Assembly: GCF_000170795.1 (NCBI RefSeq)
Contig: NZ_ABCM01000025.1
Span: 1 to 64,000 of the forward strand
Direction of reading: 5' to 3'
Origin: Pedobacter sp. BAL39
GTDB lineage: Bacteria; Bacteroidota; Bacteroidia; Sphingobacteriales; Sphingobacteriaceae
DNA length: 64,000 bases
Shown: one piece after another, positions 1 to 9,712 of the stretch
How the letters are laid out: the number at the start of each line of letters is the position of its first letter
How positions within the stretch are numbered: the first letter of the stretch is position 1
Notes under the pieces: generated by a model
What the model saw: only the letters and a program-made list of their open reading frames with translations
The model's database searches: none
What the model was told of the DNA's origin: nothing
Position numbers and translations under genes: made by a program

Positions 1-49
1 ATCGCTTTTTAATTAACCTGAGCTACCTGCTCATTTCAACTGTACCATT

Positions 50-1576
50 TTACAATGGATTCTGGCTCAGATTGTCCAGGTTCACTTCGCGCTGAGGAAT
101 CTGCAGCAGCAATTTGTTTTCGGTTACCTGATAAGAGCCGGCAGGAATGGTAGTTGGTTTCAGGGCAATTTCCCTTTGTCCGTGTGCATTCATGACCGCT
201 ACAGCTGTTCCTGTGCGTACCAGGTCATACCATCTGTGGTTTTCAAAGGCAAGTTCCACCTGGCGTTCGTGGTAGATGGCCTCCCTGAAGGCTTGTTGGG
301 AAGTTACGTTCAGGGCAGGGATCGGGTTCCCGGAGGTTTTAGCACCCAGACCTGCGCGTAGTCTCAAGGCATTTAACAGGTTGAAAGCTTCACCATTGGC
401 GACGAAGCCCTGCTCATTTAGACATTCTGCAATCATCAATGTCACATCTGCATACCGGATGATGGGAAAGTTGACATTGGTTTGTCCGGGTTGGACAAAA
501 CCATAATTGTACTTTTTGATGTATGGTGCCGCGGTAAATGTTCCTCCATTGGTGAAACCTTCCGCAAGGGAGACGTCCTTTCTAACATCACCAGGCTCGT
601 ATGCCGCAATGAGGTCCGCTGTAGGGGTATTCCATCCGGAGTTATAGTTGAGGTTGGTTCCCGGATCTTGTGTGACCACGTTCCCTGAATTGAAAGGTGC
701 GAACTGGTACAGGAAGTTGCTGGCCAGGTCTGGCACCGAGCCCAGGTATTGTATTTCAAAGACCGATTCTGTGTTATTCTTGTTGGTGGGTGTAAAAATG
801 CTGGCATAGGTACCCATTAAGGTATATCCGGTTACCTTTCTGAGTGCGGTTAGGGCATCGCCAAACTTCTTCTGGGTCATGTACACCTCACCGAGGATGG
901 CATTGGCAGTACCCTTGGTTACACGGCCTTTGTCGGCTGCTGCGTAATCCCCGACAGCTGGCAGTTTTTCTGCAGCATCAGTAAGGTCAGCGATAATCTG
1001 GGTGTATATTTCTTCTACCGGGGCGCGTCCTTTGGACTGTGCGTCCGCAGGAACTTTGACAACGTCCAGACGTAATGGTACCGGGCCAAACTGCCTGACA
1101 AGGTTAAAATAATGAAATGCGCGTAGTGTTTTCACTTCACCGATGGCCTGGTTTTTTGCCTGGTCGGACATCGGAATGCGGTCGACGTGGTCCAACACAT
1201 CATTGCAGCGCGCAATTCCGTTGTAACTCTGCTGCCAGAATCCTTGCAGGAGTGTGTTGGTAGAGTTCAGCTGAAACTGGTCGACAAACTCCCGGTTTTC
1301 CTGTCCGCGTTCCGGTGGATTGTATTGAAAGGTGGTATTGTCGGACCTCATTTCACCAAACATCCAATAGTTCAGCAAGCCCAGGTCGCGGAGGGTACGG
1401 TAGGCACCTACAACGCCCTGTTTCAGGTCGGCTTCTGTGCGCCACCAGCTGGCACCATTCAGTTCTGATTCTGAGGGTTGTTCCAGTAAATTCTTTTTGC
1501 ATCCCGAGATGGAAAGACTGATTCCTAGCAGGGAAAGGCAGATATATTTAGTGTATTTTTTCATGTTGTGTTTCAT
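50..1576 (-). CDS. SusD/RagB-family outer-membrane lipoprotein
   Basis: Surface glycan- or nutrient-binding lipoprotein that caps its partner SusC barrel. The 508-residue protein starts with a basic N-terminus, a hydrophobic stretch and a lipobox ending in Cys26 (SISGC), so it should be lipidated and anchored in the outer membrane. The body has the helical TPR-like pattern of SusD proteins, and the C-terminal part has the typical FENHRWYDLVR and IPQREV..N..L.QNP motifs. Length is normal for the family (about 450-600). It begins 7 bp after the stop of the SusC gene upstream on the same strand, so the two form one operon. The substrate cannot be told from sequence, and no glycosidase or regulator is adjacent. 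Confidence 0.93.
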   Translation of the reverse strand: MKHNMKKYTKYICLSLLGISLSISGCKKNLLEQPSESELNGASWWRTEADLKQGVVGAYRTLRDLGLLNYWMFGEMRSDNTTFQYNPPERGQENREFVDQFQLNSTNTLLQGFWQQSYNGIARCNDVLDHVDRIPMSDQAKNQAIGEVKTLRAFHYFNLVRQFGPVPLRLDVVKVPADAQSKGRAPVEEIYTQIIADLTDAAEKLPAVGDYAAADKGRVTKGTANAILGEVYMTQKKFGDALTALRKVTGYTLMGTYASIFTPTNKNNTESVFEIQYLGSVPDLASNFLYQFAPFNSGNVVTQDPGTNLNYNSGWNTPTADLIAAYEPGDVRKDVSLAEGFTNGGTFTAAPYIKKYNYGFVQPGQTNVNFPIIRYADVTLMIAECLNEQGFVANGEAFNLLNALRLRAGLGAKTSGNPIPALNVTSQQAFREAIYHERQVELAFENHRWYDLVRTGTAVAVMNAHGQREIALKPTTIPAGSYQVTENKLLLQIPQREVNLDNLSQNPL

Positions 1577-1583
1577 TTTAAGA

Positions 1584-4500
1584 TTAGAAAGTCATGTTGA
1601 GACCGAAAGTCATCACCCTTGGCAGCGGGTAGCTTACAAAGTCGCGACCCGGCGTCAATACACCAGAGTTTGCGGTGGTGGCTTCCGGGTTGGCGCCGCT
1701 GTAGTTGGTGAAGGTGACCAGGTTCTGGACGCTTGCATACATGCGCAGGTTTTTGATGAATTTAGATTCTGTGATGAACTTCTGTGTGAAATTGTATCCT
1801 AAAGTGATGTTTTGAATTTTCAGGTAATCGGCATCTTCAATCCAGGAGCTGTTGACCTCCCGGTAGAGGGTGCGGCCGCCATTGGTGGTTGGTGTTACGC
1901 CATCACCAGGGTTTTCAGGAGATCTCCATCTGTTGAGCACCTTGCGGTCGACATTGAATACACCATCAATGTTTGTAAGGAACTCGTTCGCAGTTTTCAT
2001 CAGCTGTCCGCCTTGGGAGCCTACCAACAGAATGCTGAGGTCGAAATTTTTGTAGTTGAAGTTGTTGGTGATCCCGTAGATGAAGTCGGGCTGCGGGCTG
2101 CCGATGACGTCAAAATCTTTCACCGCTTCGATGATGCCGTTGCCGTCCACGTCTTTATATTTTGCGGATCCGACGATGGAAGAGCTGTGTTTAGGGGAAC
2201 TGTCCAGATCAGCCTGATCTCTGTATACGCCATCCACGACGAAGCCGAAGAATTGGCCCAGCGGTTTTCCTACTTCTGTCTTATGGGTGAAGTTGCCTTC
2301 GCCACTGCGGCCACTGTATATCGGGTCATTTTTGTAGTTCAGGGAAACGACTTTGTTTCTGTTGAAGCTGATGTTAAAGTTGGTGTTCCAGTTAAAAGCA
2401 CCTTTGATGTTTTCGGAGTTGATGGAGAATTCGAAACCAGTATTGCGTACTTCACCTTCATTGATGAGGGCGTTGGAAAAACCCGACGACAGGGGCACCT
2501 CAGAATCATAAAGCATGGCATAGGTAAGCCTGTTGTAGTAGTCGGCAGTAAAGCTGATGCGGTTATTCAGGATACCCAGGTCAAAGCCGATGTCGAAGGA
2601 GTCTGACTTTTCCCAGGTCAGCTCATCATTGGCAATGGAGCCTGCTGCACGTCCGTTGGCCAGCTGGCCACCGAAAGAGTAGTTGGCGCTGGTGATCGAT
2701 GCTGCATAGCGGTAGTTGCCGATGTTAAAATTCCCCGCGCGACCAAAGCTGGTCCTGAATTTCAGGTCGCTCAACCATTTGCTGTCTTTCAGGAAGGCTT
2801 CTTCTGATACCCGCCACGCAAAAGCTGCAGATGGGAACAATCCGTATCGCTTAGCTGAGCCAAAACGTGAGGATCCATCTGTACGCAGTGTACCCGTGAA
2901 GAGATATCTTCCTTTGTAGGCGTAGTCGATACGGCCCAGGTAGGACAGCAAGGACCACTTGTCTATGCCGGCACCCTGTCCATTGAGCAGTGTTGCGGCG
3001 TTGATGGTTTCCACGAGGTTATCGCCATAGTTGGTGGCGTTAAAGTTGTACCCTTCGCCACGTTCTTCCTGTGCGGTATATCCGATCAGGGCGTTGATGT
3101 GATGGTCTTTTCCAAGCTGTTTGTCGTACGTGGCAGTCAGCTCAGAAAGCCAGTTGGTGCTGCCGGAATAGGCAGTACTGGAGTTGGGTATGGAAAGGTT
3201 TGGATTCTGGTTGCCGGTTTCACCGATAACGAAGTTAGGTCTGAAGACAAAGTTGTTGTTGTTGACATAGTCCACATTCAGGCTGTACTTCACTTTCAGT
3301 CCTTCGATGGGCTGGTACTCTGCAAATCCTGTAGCCAGTCCGCGGAAGTATTTTGCTTTGGTGCTTGCAAATTCAAGTGTGTTGAGCGGGTTACCGGCGC
3401 CGATGGCTCCTGGGGAGGTAATGAATACCGTCCTGTTGCCGTTTGCATCGGTGATGGGCACAATTGGACTTAACCAAAGTGTTCTGGTCAGGATGTCGCG
3501 CTGTCCCGTTTCAAAGGAATTTCGCACCTGTGTGCTTGCTGTAGGGGAGAGGCTCATGCCGACTTTAATTTTCTTGCTCAGGTCGGATTCGAAGTTTGCC
3601 TGAATGCTATAGCGTTCATAGTCAGTGTACCTGATGGTTCCTTCCTGCGAGAGACGGCCGAGGGAAAACGAGTAGCGAGTGTTTTCTGATCCCCCACGAA
3701 CGCTGGCGTCGATGTTGTTCTGCATTGCTGTTTGCAGCACTGCATCATACCAGTTGGTTCCTTCACCGTACTGGGCTGGATTTCTGTAGGCTTCGGGGAT
3801 GTCTGCATCTGTAGGGATCCTTCCCTGATACCTGGCGGCATCTTCTCTGATTTCTTTTTGAAACTGGGCATACTCCGCGCCGTTCAAAACTTGTGGACGA
3901 CCTTTCTGAGGGATCACCTGACTGCCGATGTAGCTGTTGACGGTTACAACCGGAGGTCCTTTTTTACCTTTTTTGGTGGTGATCATGACCACGCCGTTGG
4001 CTCCCCTGGAACCGTAAATTGCGGTTGAGGAAGCGTCTTTCAATACGTTGACGCTCTCAATATTGTCGGGACTGAGGGTGTTCAGCGGATTATAATCCTG
4101 TCCGGCGGTGTTGGTGATTGCAAATCCATCGATGACATACAATGGGCCGTCGCCAGCACCTATAGATCCGGATCCCCTGATTTTCATAGTGGTACCACCA
4201 CCCGGGGCGCCGGTAGGGGAGCTGATTTGTACACCGGCCAGTTGACCGATCATCTTTTGCTCCACAGAGGCAACCGGCAGGTCTTTTACCTGGGCGGAGC
4301 TTAATGAGGCTACCGATCCGGTTAGATCTTTCTTTTGTCTCGTTCCATATCCGATAACGACCACTTCACTGAGCTGGTCGTTCTGCGCGGAGAGGGATAC
4401 ATTTATGCTGGCTTGCTCTGCAACGGTGACTTCTTTAGGGGTATAGCCGATGTAGCTAAAGATAAGTACGGCGCCTTTGGCAGCTTCGATGGTGAAGGCA

Positions 4501-4700
4501 CCATTGACGTCGGTGATGCCACCTTTCTGGCTGCCTTTCACTTTGATAGAGACGCCGGGTAGTGGGCCGCCGTCGGCTGCATCAGTTACTTTTCCACTTA
4601 TCCTCGGACTTTGAGCGTGTGCCGCGCTGACCCATAAGCAGAAATACAAAAAGAGCATTACAGACCCTTTCTGAAAATTACTTAGTAATTGTTCTTTCAT
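1584..4700 (-). CDS. SusC/RagA-family TonB-linked outer-membrane receptor
   Basis: TonB-dependent barrel that imports substrate handed over by SusD. The 1038-residue protein has a signal peptide (about residues 1-29, ending AHAQ), a carboxypeptidase-regulatory-like domain (about 32-110, with GKVTD and DVNGAFTI), a TonB-box region followed by a plug domain (about 115-235, with PLYVIDGF and STAIYGSRGANGVVMITTK, the SusC signature), then a long beta barrel ending in the C-terminal aromatic residue typical of BAM substrates (GLNMTF). First gene of a two-gene operon with the SusD gene 7 bp downstream. There is no N-terminal STN domain, so regulation through a FecR-type anti-sigma factor is not suggested. 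Confidence 0.95.
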   Translation of the reverse strand: MKEQLLSNFQKGSVMLFLYFCLWVSAAHAQSPRISGKVTDAADGGPLPGVSIKVKGSQKGGITDVNGAFTIEAAKGAVLIFSYIGYTPKEVTVAEQASINVSLSAQNDQLSEVVVIGYGTRQKKDLTGSVASLSSAQVKDLPVASVEQKMIGQLAGVQISSPTGAPGGGTTMKIRGSGSIGAGDGPLYVIDGFAITNTAGQDYNPLNTLSPDNIESVNVLKDASSTAIYGSRGANGVVMITTKKGKKGPPVVTVNSYIGSQVIPQKGRPQVLNGAEYAQFQKEIREDAARYQGRIPTDADIPEAYRNPAQYGEGTNWYDAVLQTAMQNNIDASVRGGSENTRYSFSLGRLSQEGTIRYTDYERYSIQANFESDLSKKIKVGMSLSPTASTQVRNSFETGQRDILTRTLWLSPIVPITDANGNRTVFITSPGAIGAGNPLNTLEFASTKAKYFRGLATGFAEYQPIEGLKVKYSLNVDYVNNNNFVFRPNFVIGETGNQNPNLSIPNSSTAYSGSTNWLSELTATYDKQLGKDHHINALIGYTAQEERGEGYNFNATNYGDNLVETINAATLLNGQGAGIDKWSLLSYLGRIDYAYKGRYLFTGTLRTDGSSRFGSAKRYGLFPSAAFAWRVSEEAFLKDSKWLSDLKFRTSFGRAGNFNIGNYRYAASITSANYSFGGQLANGRAAGSIANDELTWEKSDSFDIGFDLGILNNRISFTADYYNRLTYAMLYDSEVPLSSGFSNALINEGEVRNTGFEFSINSENIKGAFNWNTNFNISFNRNKVVSLNYKNDPIYSGRSGEGNFTHKTEVGKPLGQFFGFVVDGVYRDQADLDSSPKHSSSIVGSAKYKDVDGNGIIEAVKDFDVIGSPQPDFIYGITNNFNYKNFDLSILLVGSQGGQLMKTANEFLTNIDGVFNVDRKVLNRWRSPENPGDGVTPTTNGGRTLYREVNSSWIEDADYLKIQNITLGYNFTQKFITESKFIKNLRMYASVQNLVTFTNYSGANPEATTANSGVLTPGRDFVSYPLPRVMTFGLNMTF

Positions 4701-5054
4701 AACATTTAAAATTTGGTTTTTACCACCCGGTTATTTGGTGTTTGCAATAGGAGGACAGATGGTATTGCGAGCAAGGTAGAGAACCCCTTTTTTATTCCCA
4801 TCCTGTACTGTACTGTTCGCCTTATCGCGTTTTAAATGTTTTAATGACGGTTGTTGTAAGTGTGGTTGGGAATGCTTTTATCTTTTTCTGATGGAAATGA
4901 AAATGTTTAACCTGTTCGTTATGAGGGTTTTGTGTATTGTCTCTCTGCTGGGGGATGACATCCGGATTTTCAATTGACAATGGCAGTTGGTGGAGCTTAT
5001 TTTCGTGCAAAAAAAAAATGCGCAATTTTTGCATTTCAAAAATTAGTGCAGGAT
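4701..5054. other. intergenic region, no gene seen
   Basis: 354 bp between the glycosyltransferase-like gene and the susC start. It must carry the promoter of the minus-strand susCD operon, but I find no clean TAnnTTTG box at a usual distance on that strand. It is AT-rich with A-runs near 5010-5020. No RNA gene or convincing hairpin was recognised. Confidence 0.5.
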
Positions 5055-5888
5055 TTATTTTCCTTTAACCCAGTCTTTGATCTTTTTGAAGATGTCTTTT
5101 TTCAATGGTTTTGGCTTACCATCATGAGTGATCTGTTGGTCGTATTGGTGTTGTAGTTGCTGACCATATTGTGCTTGTTGAGGATCGGCTTTGAGCATCT
5201 GGATGAATGGCAATGCCCTATCGTTTAGCGTGGCATTTTGGGAGACGGTACTATAGGCGCTGCTGATTTGATCGTCCTGGTTTTTGTGGTTGGGCAGGTG
5301 GCCATTTTCGCAGAAAAGATCGATGTGGTAAATTTCAGGATTCAGCTTTTTCAATCTTTTGGTCCCCTTCCTTTCATTTCTCCAGGGGTGTTCTCCAGGA
5401 AGAAGTTGTTGTTTCAGGAAAGCTTTGTTCCAAAGCGTGGCCTGGTGCGACATTAGGAAGCCACTCGCCTGATTGTCGAGGAGACTAAGGTTAAGCCCTT
5501 CCAGGAAAAGGTCACTTTGTTGCGTTTTAAAAACTTCAGAAGAGTTGAGCTTTACCTGTTTCCATTGGTTGGCAATGGATAGTTCAATGAGCTCTGCCAT
5601 TGCTTTTCCGCTCACAGGTTTACTTAGCCACATGTCTTCCTGAAGATAGATGATGTACTCTTCTTCCACAAGATCCAGTAATTTTGAAAGCCTGTCGCTC
5701 CATTCTCCTTTGCCAGACTGGATGTTGCTGAAGTTTTCGAGCGAAACGCTCAGTTCTTCAGTGGCAAAATAACAGTTGACAGCAACATCAGAATCCCAGT
5801 ATTTATTGAAAAAATAACCAAAGGCCCGGTAAAGCAGCTGATAGCGGTCACAGCTGTGTACAATTAAAGCGACCTGGTTTGTTTTCAT
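5055..5888 (-). CDS. putative glycosyltransferase-like protein
   Basis: A 277-residue soluble protein starting MKTNQVALIVHSCDRYQLL. The open frame runs upstream to 5969, but the preceding residues look non-coding and this Met gives a normal start. The N-terminus (beta strand IVHSCDRY, then an acidic segment YLQEDMWL near residue 100) resembles the first strand and acidic metal-binding segment of a GT-A glycosyltransferase fold. The C-terminus is rich in Lys and Gln. There is no signal peptide or membrane segment, so it is probably cytoplasmic. It lies between two susCD pairs but is separated from both by long intergenic regions, so a shared role is not shown. The enzymatic call is inference from a weak pattern. 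Confidence 0.5.
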   Translation of the reverse strand: MKTNQVALIVHSCDRYQLLYRAFGYFFNKYWDSDVAVNCYFATEELSVSLENFSNIQSGKGEWSDRLSKLLDLVEEEYIIYLQEDMWLSKPVSGKAMAELIELSIANQWKQVKLNSSEVFKTQQSDLFLEGLNLSLLDNQASGFLMSHQATLWNKAFLKQQLLPGEHPWRNERKGTKRLKKLNPEIYHIDLFCENGHLPNHKNQDDQISSAYSTVSQNATLNDRALPFIQMLKADPQQAQYGQQLQHQYDQQITHDGKPKPLKKDIFKKIKDWVKGK

Positions 5889-6627
5889 TGAATTGGATAG
5901 GTGTGTTTTGAGTTTCAAAGATAGAAAAAAGATCCAAGCGGCAGATGGTGGGCTGCACGAATTGGTCACATGGTGTGGATTGTATTTAAGTATGATGAAA
6001 TTACTGATATGTGAAAGCTATTTTTGTTTCATTACGCCCTCTTTAGTGTAATTATTTTCTTTCGTAAATCTAAAGTGTTTTTGTTGTTTAATGATATAGA
6101 TTAATTTAATGCTGTGTATTAACAGTATGAAATTTAGAAATGATAGAATGGGTAGCGAGTGAAAACATCAAAATTATCTGATCATCATTTTTGTGATCAA
6201 TATTATGTGATATTGATCTTTTAACGTTCGGTTTTATGCTTTTTGTGTTAAAAAAAATGAATTCCCTAAACGCTTGATCCTAAATTTACTAGGCTTCCAT
6301 TTATAGCAATTATTTGAAGTTTCTCCGACTTATTTATTTTTTTTCAAAACAATGAGGAACAATTTCTGTTTTTGTACAAACTATGGTAATAATAGCCATC
6401 TCAGGCCTTGTTGTTTCCCCCTAAATAAAGGGGGCCGGAATGGATCATCCTTCAGAAAATTTAGATTGATTGATATCGGGTACTGCATTGTTTGGGATGA
6501 AAAACTAAAACGTTTTATTATTTATTGATGTCTATCCAAATAGCCCCTAAACCACCACAACAAAGGCAATTCCCCTGCCCTGAACACATGTATTTTACAA
6601 ATTTCCAATTATATAACCTAAAGAACA
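5889..6627. other. long AT-rich intergenic region upstream of susC
   Basis: 739 bp between divergent genes with no convincing ORF. It holds a perfect 10-bp palindrome (TTTGTACAAA, 6371-6380) and, just downstream, a hairpin with a 6-bp GC-rich stem (CCCCCT/AGGGGG, 6417-6434). Both are candidate control sites for the plus-strand susC at 6628. No clear TAnnTTTG box was found close to that gene. Confidence 0.45.
6371..6434 (+). promoter_or_regulatory. palindrome plus hairpin upstream of second susC
   Basis: TTTGTACAAA (6371-6380) is a perfect palindrome that could bind a dimeric regulator. The hairpin at 6417-6434 has a CCCCCT/AGGGGG stem with loop AAATAA and no following T-run, so it does not look like a terminator. 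Their function as control elements for the susCD operon is inferred from position only. Confidence 0.3.
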
Positions 6628-9600
6628 ATGATGAAACGAAGACTAACTGAGTTCATAAGGCCAGGTTCGGCTTTATCGGCCAGTCTGATGTTTGTTGCCC
6701 TGGGATTAAATGCCACGAGCCTGGAAGCTGCAAACCTGAAAGTAATGCCGAGTCCTATCAGAACCATTTCAAACTTCAAGTCCCAGGAGATTACCGTTAC
6801 CGGTGTCGTAAAAGATGAGAAGAATTTACCTCTGCCCGGTGTAAGTGTAAAGATCAAAGGTCAGCCGACCGGAGTTTCCACAGATGCTAGTGGTAAATTC
6901 TCTATTAAAGTGTCCAGCAGTACTTCTATTATCACGTTCACTTTTGTGGGGTATAAAGCAAAGGAAGTGGTTGTTGGCGAGCAGAAGACAATGGACATCA
7001 AGCTGGATCCGGAAAGTACAACGCTGGAGAATGTAGAAGTCGTGGCCGTCGGTTATGGTAACCTGTCGCAAAAGGAAGTGACTTCCGCGGTGGCTCACGT
7101 AGGTACAGAAGATTTCCGGCAGAGTGGTGCAAGGAACCCACTGGATTTAATCCAAGGTAAAGTTGCAGGTCTGCAGTTGTCACGTCCAGGAGGTTCTAAC
7201 CCGAACTCATCCGTGCAGGTGCAATTGAGGGGAGCAGTAACCACACAGGGCAGTGGGGCTCCGTTGTATGTAATTGATGGTATCCCTGGAGGTAATCCTG
7301 ATCTGTTGCAACAAGACGATATCGCCTCTGTAGATATCCTAAAGGATGGTTCCGGTGCTGCGATTTATGGTACAAGTGCCAACGCCGGGGTAATTCTGAT
7401 TACCACCAAACGGGGTAAAACAGGGCCGCCGACAATTGATTATTCTTCTTATGTGAGGAAGGAGTACCTTCAAAATAGACCGGATTTCCTTACTGCAGCA
7501 GAATTTCGCGAAAAGATTAATTCCGGAGCGCTTGATCAGGAGGATTTTGGAAGCAACACAGATTTCTTTGACGGATTGATCAATCATGATAACCTTTCTC
7601 ATAATCACAACCTGGCCTTGTCGGGGGGAACTGAGCAGACAACTTATCGTGCGAGTCTGAACTACAGAAATCTTGCAGGTTTGAGTCGTGAGAATGGACG
7701 TGAAGAATATAGTATGCGTTTCAACGTCAACCAGAAAGCATTTGACAACCGTGTGAATATACAACTGAATCTTGCGACAAATGTGAATAAGGCTAATTTA
7801 CTAGGTGGTGGCGGATGGGAAAGTGAATCAGCTAAAAATCCTACCTTATCCAATTATAATCCAGACGGCTCTTTCCGTTATGACCTGACCAGTACCAATG
7901 AGTTTGCCAGACTTGAACTGGAAACTAATAAACGAAAACAGCAAACTTCTTCTGCTGATGCGAAAGTTGATGTGGAAATCCTGCCAGGATTGAAAGGTTC
8001 CGTATTCGGATCGATCACAAGAGATGCCTATACCGATGGCCAGTACCGCTTTCTGAAAAGTGAGGACTCCATGGAAAATACTGATTTCCCAGGCGGCGGT
8101 TATGCGTACAAAGGGGATTTTCTTTCGCAGAAATACGCTGTTGAGCCAACCTTGAGCTACTCGAAAAAGTTTCTTGACAAACATGATTTTACTGCCATTC
8201 TAGGTTATAGTTACAGGTACGAGATGGAAGAATCCTCGAATGCCTCAAACCGTGGTTTTCTGAACGACCAGTTTCATGAGGATAATTTGGGGGCGGGTGC
8301 TGCGCTTGGAACAGGAAGAGCGTCGATGGCCAGTTCGAAATTCGATAATGCTTTTGTTGCTTTTTTTGGTCGTATCAATTACTCTTATAATAATAAATAC
8401 CTGGCACAGGTTATCCTTCGTAGGGAGGCTGCTGCAAGGTTTGGTGATAATAACAGATGGGGAAACTTCCCTGCAGTATCCTTAGGATGGAACATTTCGG
8501 AAGAGGATTTCATGAAGGACATTAAATTCGTTAGTTATCTGAAGCTAAGGGCTGGTTATGGCGAAACGGGAAACTCGCCCGCAAATGCCATGAGAAATGT
8601 ATCCAGGTTAGTCCTGGGCACAGGAGGGAAATATCTATTCCCTGACGGAAACTACTATCAAACTTATGGGCCGTTGAGGAATCCAAATGCTGACCTAAGA
8701 TGGGAGCGAAAAAAGGAATTTAACTTCGGTATTGATTACCGGTTATTTGACAGCAGGCTGTCTGGGTCGATTGATGTATTCAGCAGAAAAACATCCGATC
8801 TGCTGGATAGCTACGATACACCACTTCCTGCTTATGTCAGGGAAAGCATCTTCACAAATGTTGGAACGATCAAGTCTACTGGTATTGAATTGGGACTCGG
8901 TTATCAGGCGATTCGCGAGGGAGATTTCAAATGGAACTTTGATGTGACTGCCAGTACTACAAAAAACACTCTGGATAGCTATTCAAACAGTCTCTTTAAA
9001 CGTCTGTATATTCAAACAGGAAATATAAACGGCGCTGGAGATCTTGGCCAGGCTTTTACTACTTATGAGGGAAGTAAAATTGGTACTTTCTATGGGAAAC
9101 GCTTCGCTGGATTTACACCAGAAGGCAAATGGCTGTTTTATAACAGAAATGGAGAAGCGGTGACGAACGATCAGATCAACAATTCAAGAAATGACCGTAG
9201 CGTCAGCGATCTTGCTCCAATTGGTAATGCTGTACCTAAATTCTATATGTCAATGACTCAGAATTTCAATTACAAGAATTGGGATTTAAGGATCTTCATG
9301 AGAGGTAAATTCGGATTTGACGCTTTGAATACAACTGCCTTAACCTATGGAAATAAAACCTGGAGCGGGAATCTGATTAAAGATACCTTCACCAAATATG
9401 CCGAAATTAATGATACTTATATGTACTCTGACTATTACCTGGAAAACGCTAGTTTCCTTAAAATTGATGAGGTGACGTTGGGTTATAATTTCAACTTCAA
9501 GTCCAAGGGAATCCGAAATCTGCGCATCTATGCGACAGGACAAAACCTGCTGACATTTACCGGATATTCTGGTAATGATCCCGACTTTATATTGGATACA

Positions 9601-9702
9601 GGAATTGGAAATGAAGTGGATGGCAGATCGTTAGGTTTAGATACAAGAGGACCTTATCCTAGCTCTAGATCGATACTGCTGGGTGTTAATGTTGGATTTT
9701 AA
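6628..9702 (+). CDS. SusC/RagA-family TonB-linked outer-membrane receptor
   Basis: Second TonB-dependent barrel of the window, 1024 residues. Two consecutive ATG codons (6628 and 6631) could serve as start. An unusually long N-terminal region (about 1-50) with a hydrophobic signal segment precedes the carboxypeptidase-regulatory-like domain (about 53-130, VTGVVKDEKNLPLPGVSVKIKG). The plug domain follows (about 140-255, with APLYVIDGIPGG and GAAIYGTSANAGVILITTK), then the beta barrel ends in a terminal Phe (GVNVGF). The paired SusD gene starts 10 bp after the stop codon. It is quite different in sequence from the SusC at 1584-4700, so the two pairs are not a recent duplication and probably take different substrates. 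Confidence 0.95.
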   Translation: MMKRRLTEFIRPGSALSASLMFVALGLNATSLEAANLKVMPSPIRTISNFKSQEITVTGVVKDEKNLPLPGVSVKIKGQPTGVSTDASGKFSIKVSSSTSIITFTFVGYKAKEVVVGEQKTMDIKLDPESTTLENVEVVAVGYGNLSQKEVTSAVAHVGTEDFRQSGARNPLDLIQGKVAGLQLSRPGGSNPNSSVQVQLRGAVTTQGSGAPLYVIDGIPGGNPDLLQQDDIASVDILKDGSGAAIYGTSANAGVILITTKRGKTGPPTIDYSSYVRKEYLQNRPDFLTAAEFREKINSGALDQEDFGSNTDFFDGLINHDNLSHNHNLALSGGTEQTTYRASLNYRNLAGLSRENGREEYSMRFNVNQKAFDNRVNIQLNLATNVNKANLLGGGGWESESAKNPTLSNYNPDGSFRYDLTSTNEFARLELETNKRKQQTSSADAKVDVEILPGLKGSVFGSITRDAYTDGQYRFLKSEDSMENTDFPGGGYAYKGDFLSQKYAVEPTLSYSKKFLDKHDFTAILGYSYRYEMEESSNASNRGFLNDQFHEDNLGAGAALGTGRASMASSKFDNAFVAFFGRINYSYNNKYLAQVILRREAAARFGDNNRWGNFPAVSLGWNISEEDFMKDIKFVSYLKLRAGYGETGNSPANAMRNVSRLVLGTGGKYLFPDGNYYQTYGPLRNPNADLRWERKKEFNFGIDYRLFDSRLSGSIDVFSRKTSDLLDSYDTPLPAYVRESIFTNVGTIKSTGIELGLGYQAIREGDFKWNFDVTASTTKNTLDSYSNSLFKRLYIQTGNINGAGDLGQAFTTYEGSKIGTFYGKRFAGFTPEGKWLFYNRNGEAVTNDQINNSRNDRSVSDLAPIGNAVPKFYMSMTQNFNYKNWDLRIFMRGKFGFDALNTTALTYGNKTWSGNLIKDTFTKYAEINDTYMYSDYYLENASFLKIDEVTLGYNFNFKSKGIRNLRIYATGQNLLTFTGYSGNDPDFILDTGIGNEVDGRSLGLDTRGPYPSSRSILLGVNVGF

Positions 9703-9712
9703 ATTAGTTGAA

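Noticed and set aside
1812..2606. 264-codon plus-strand ORF
   Set aside because: Shadow frame antisense to the susC gene, with no start context or family pattern.
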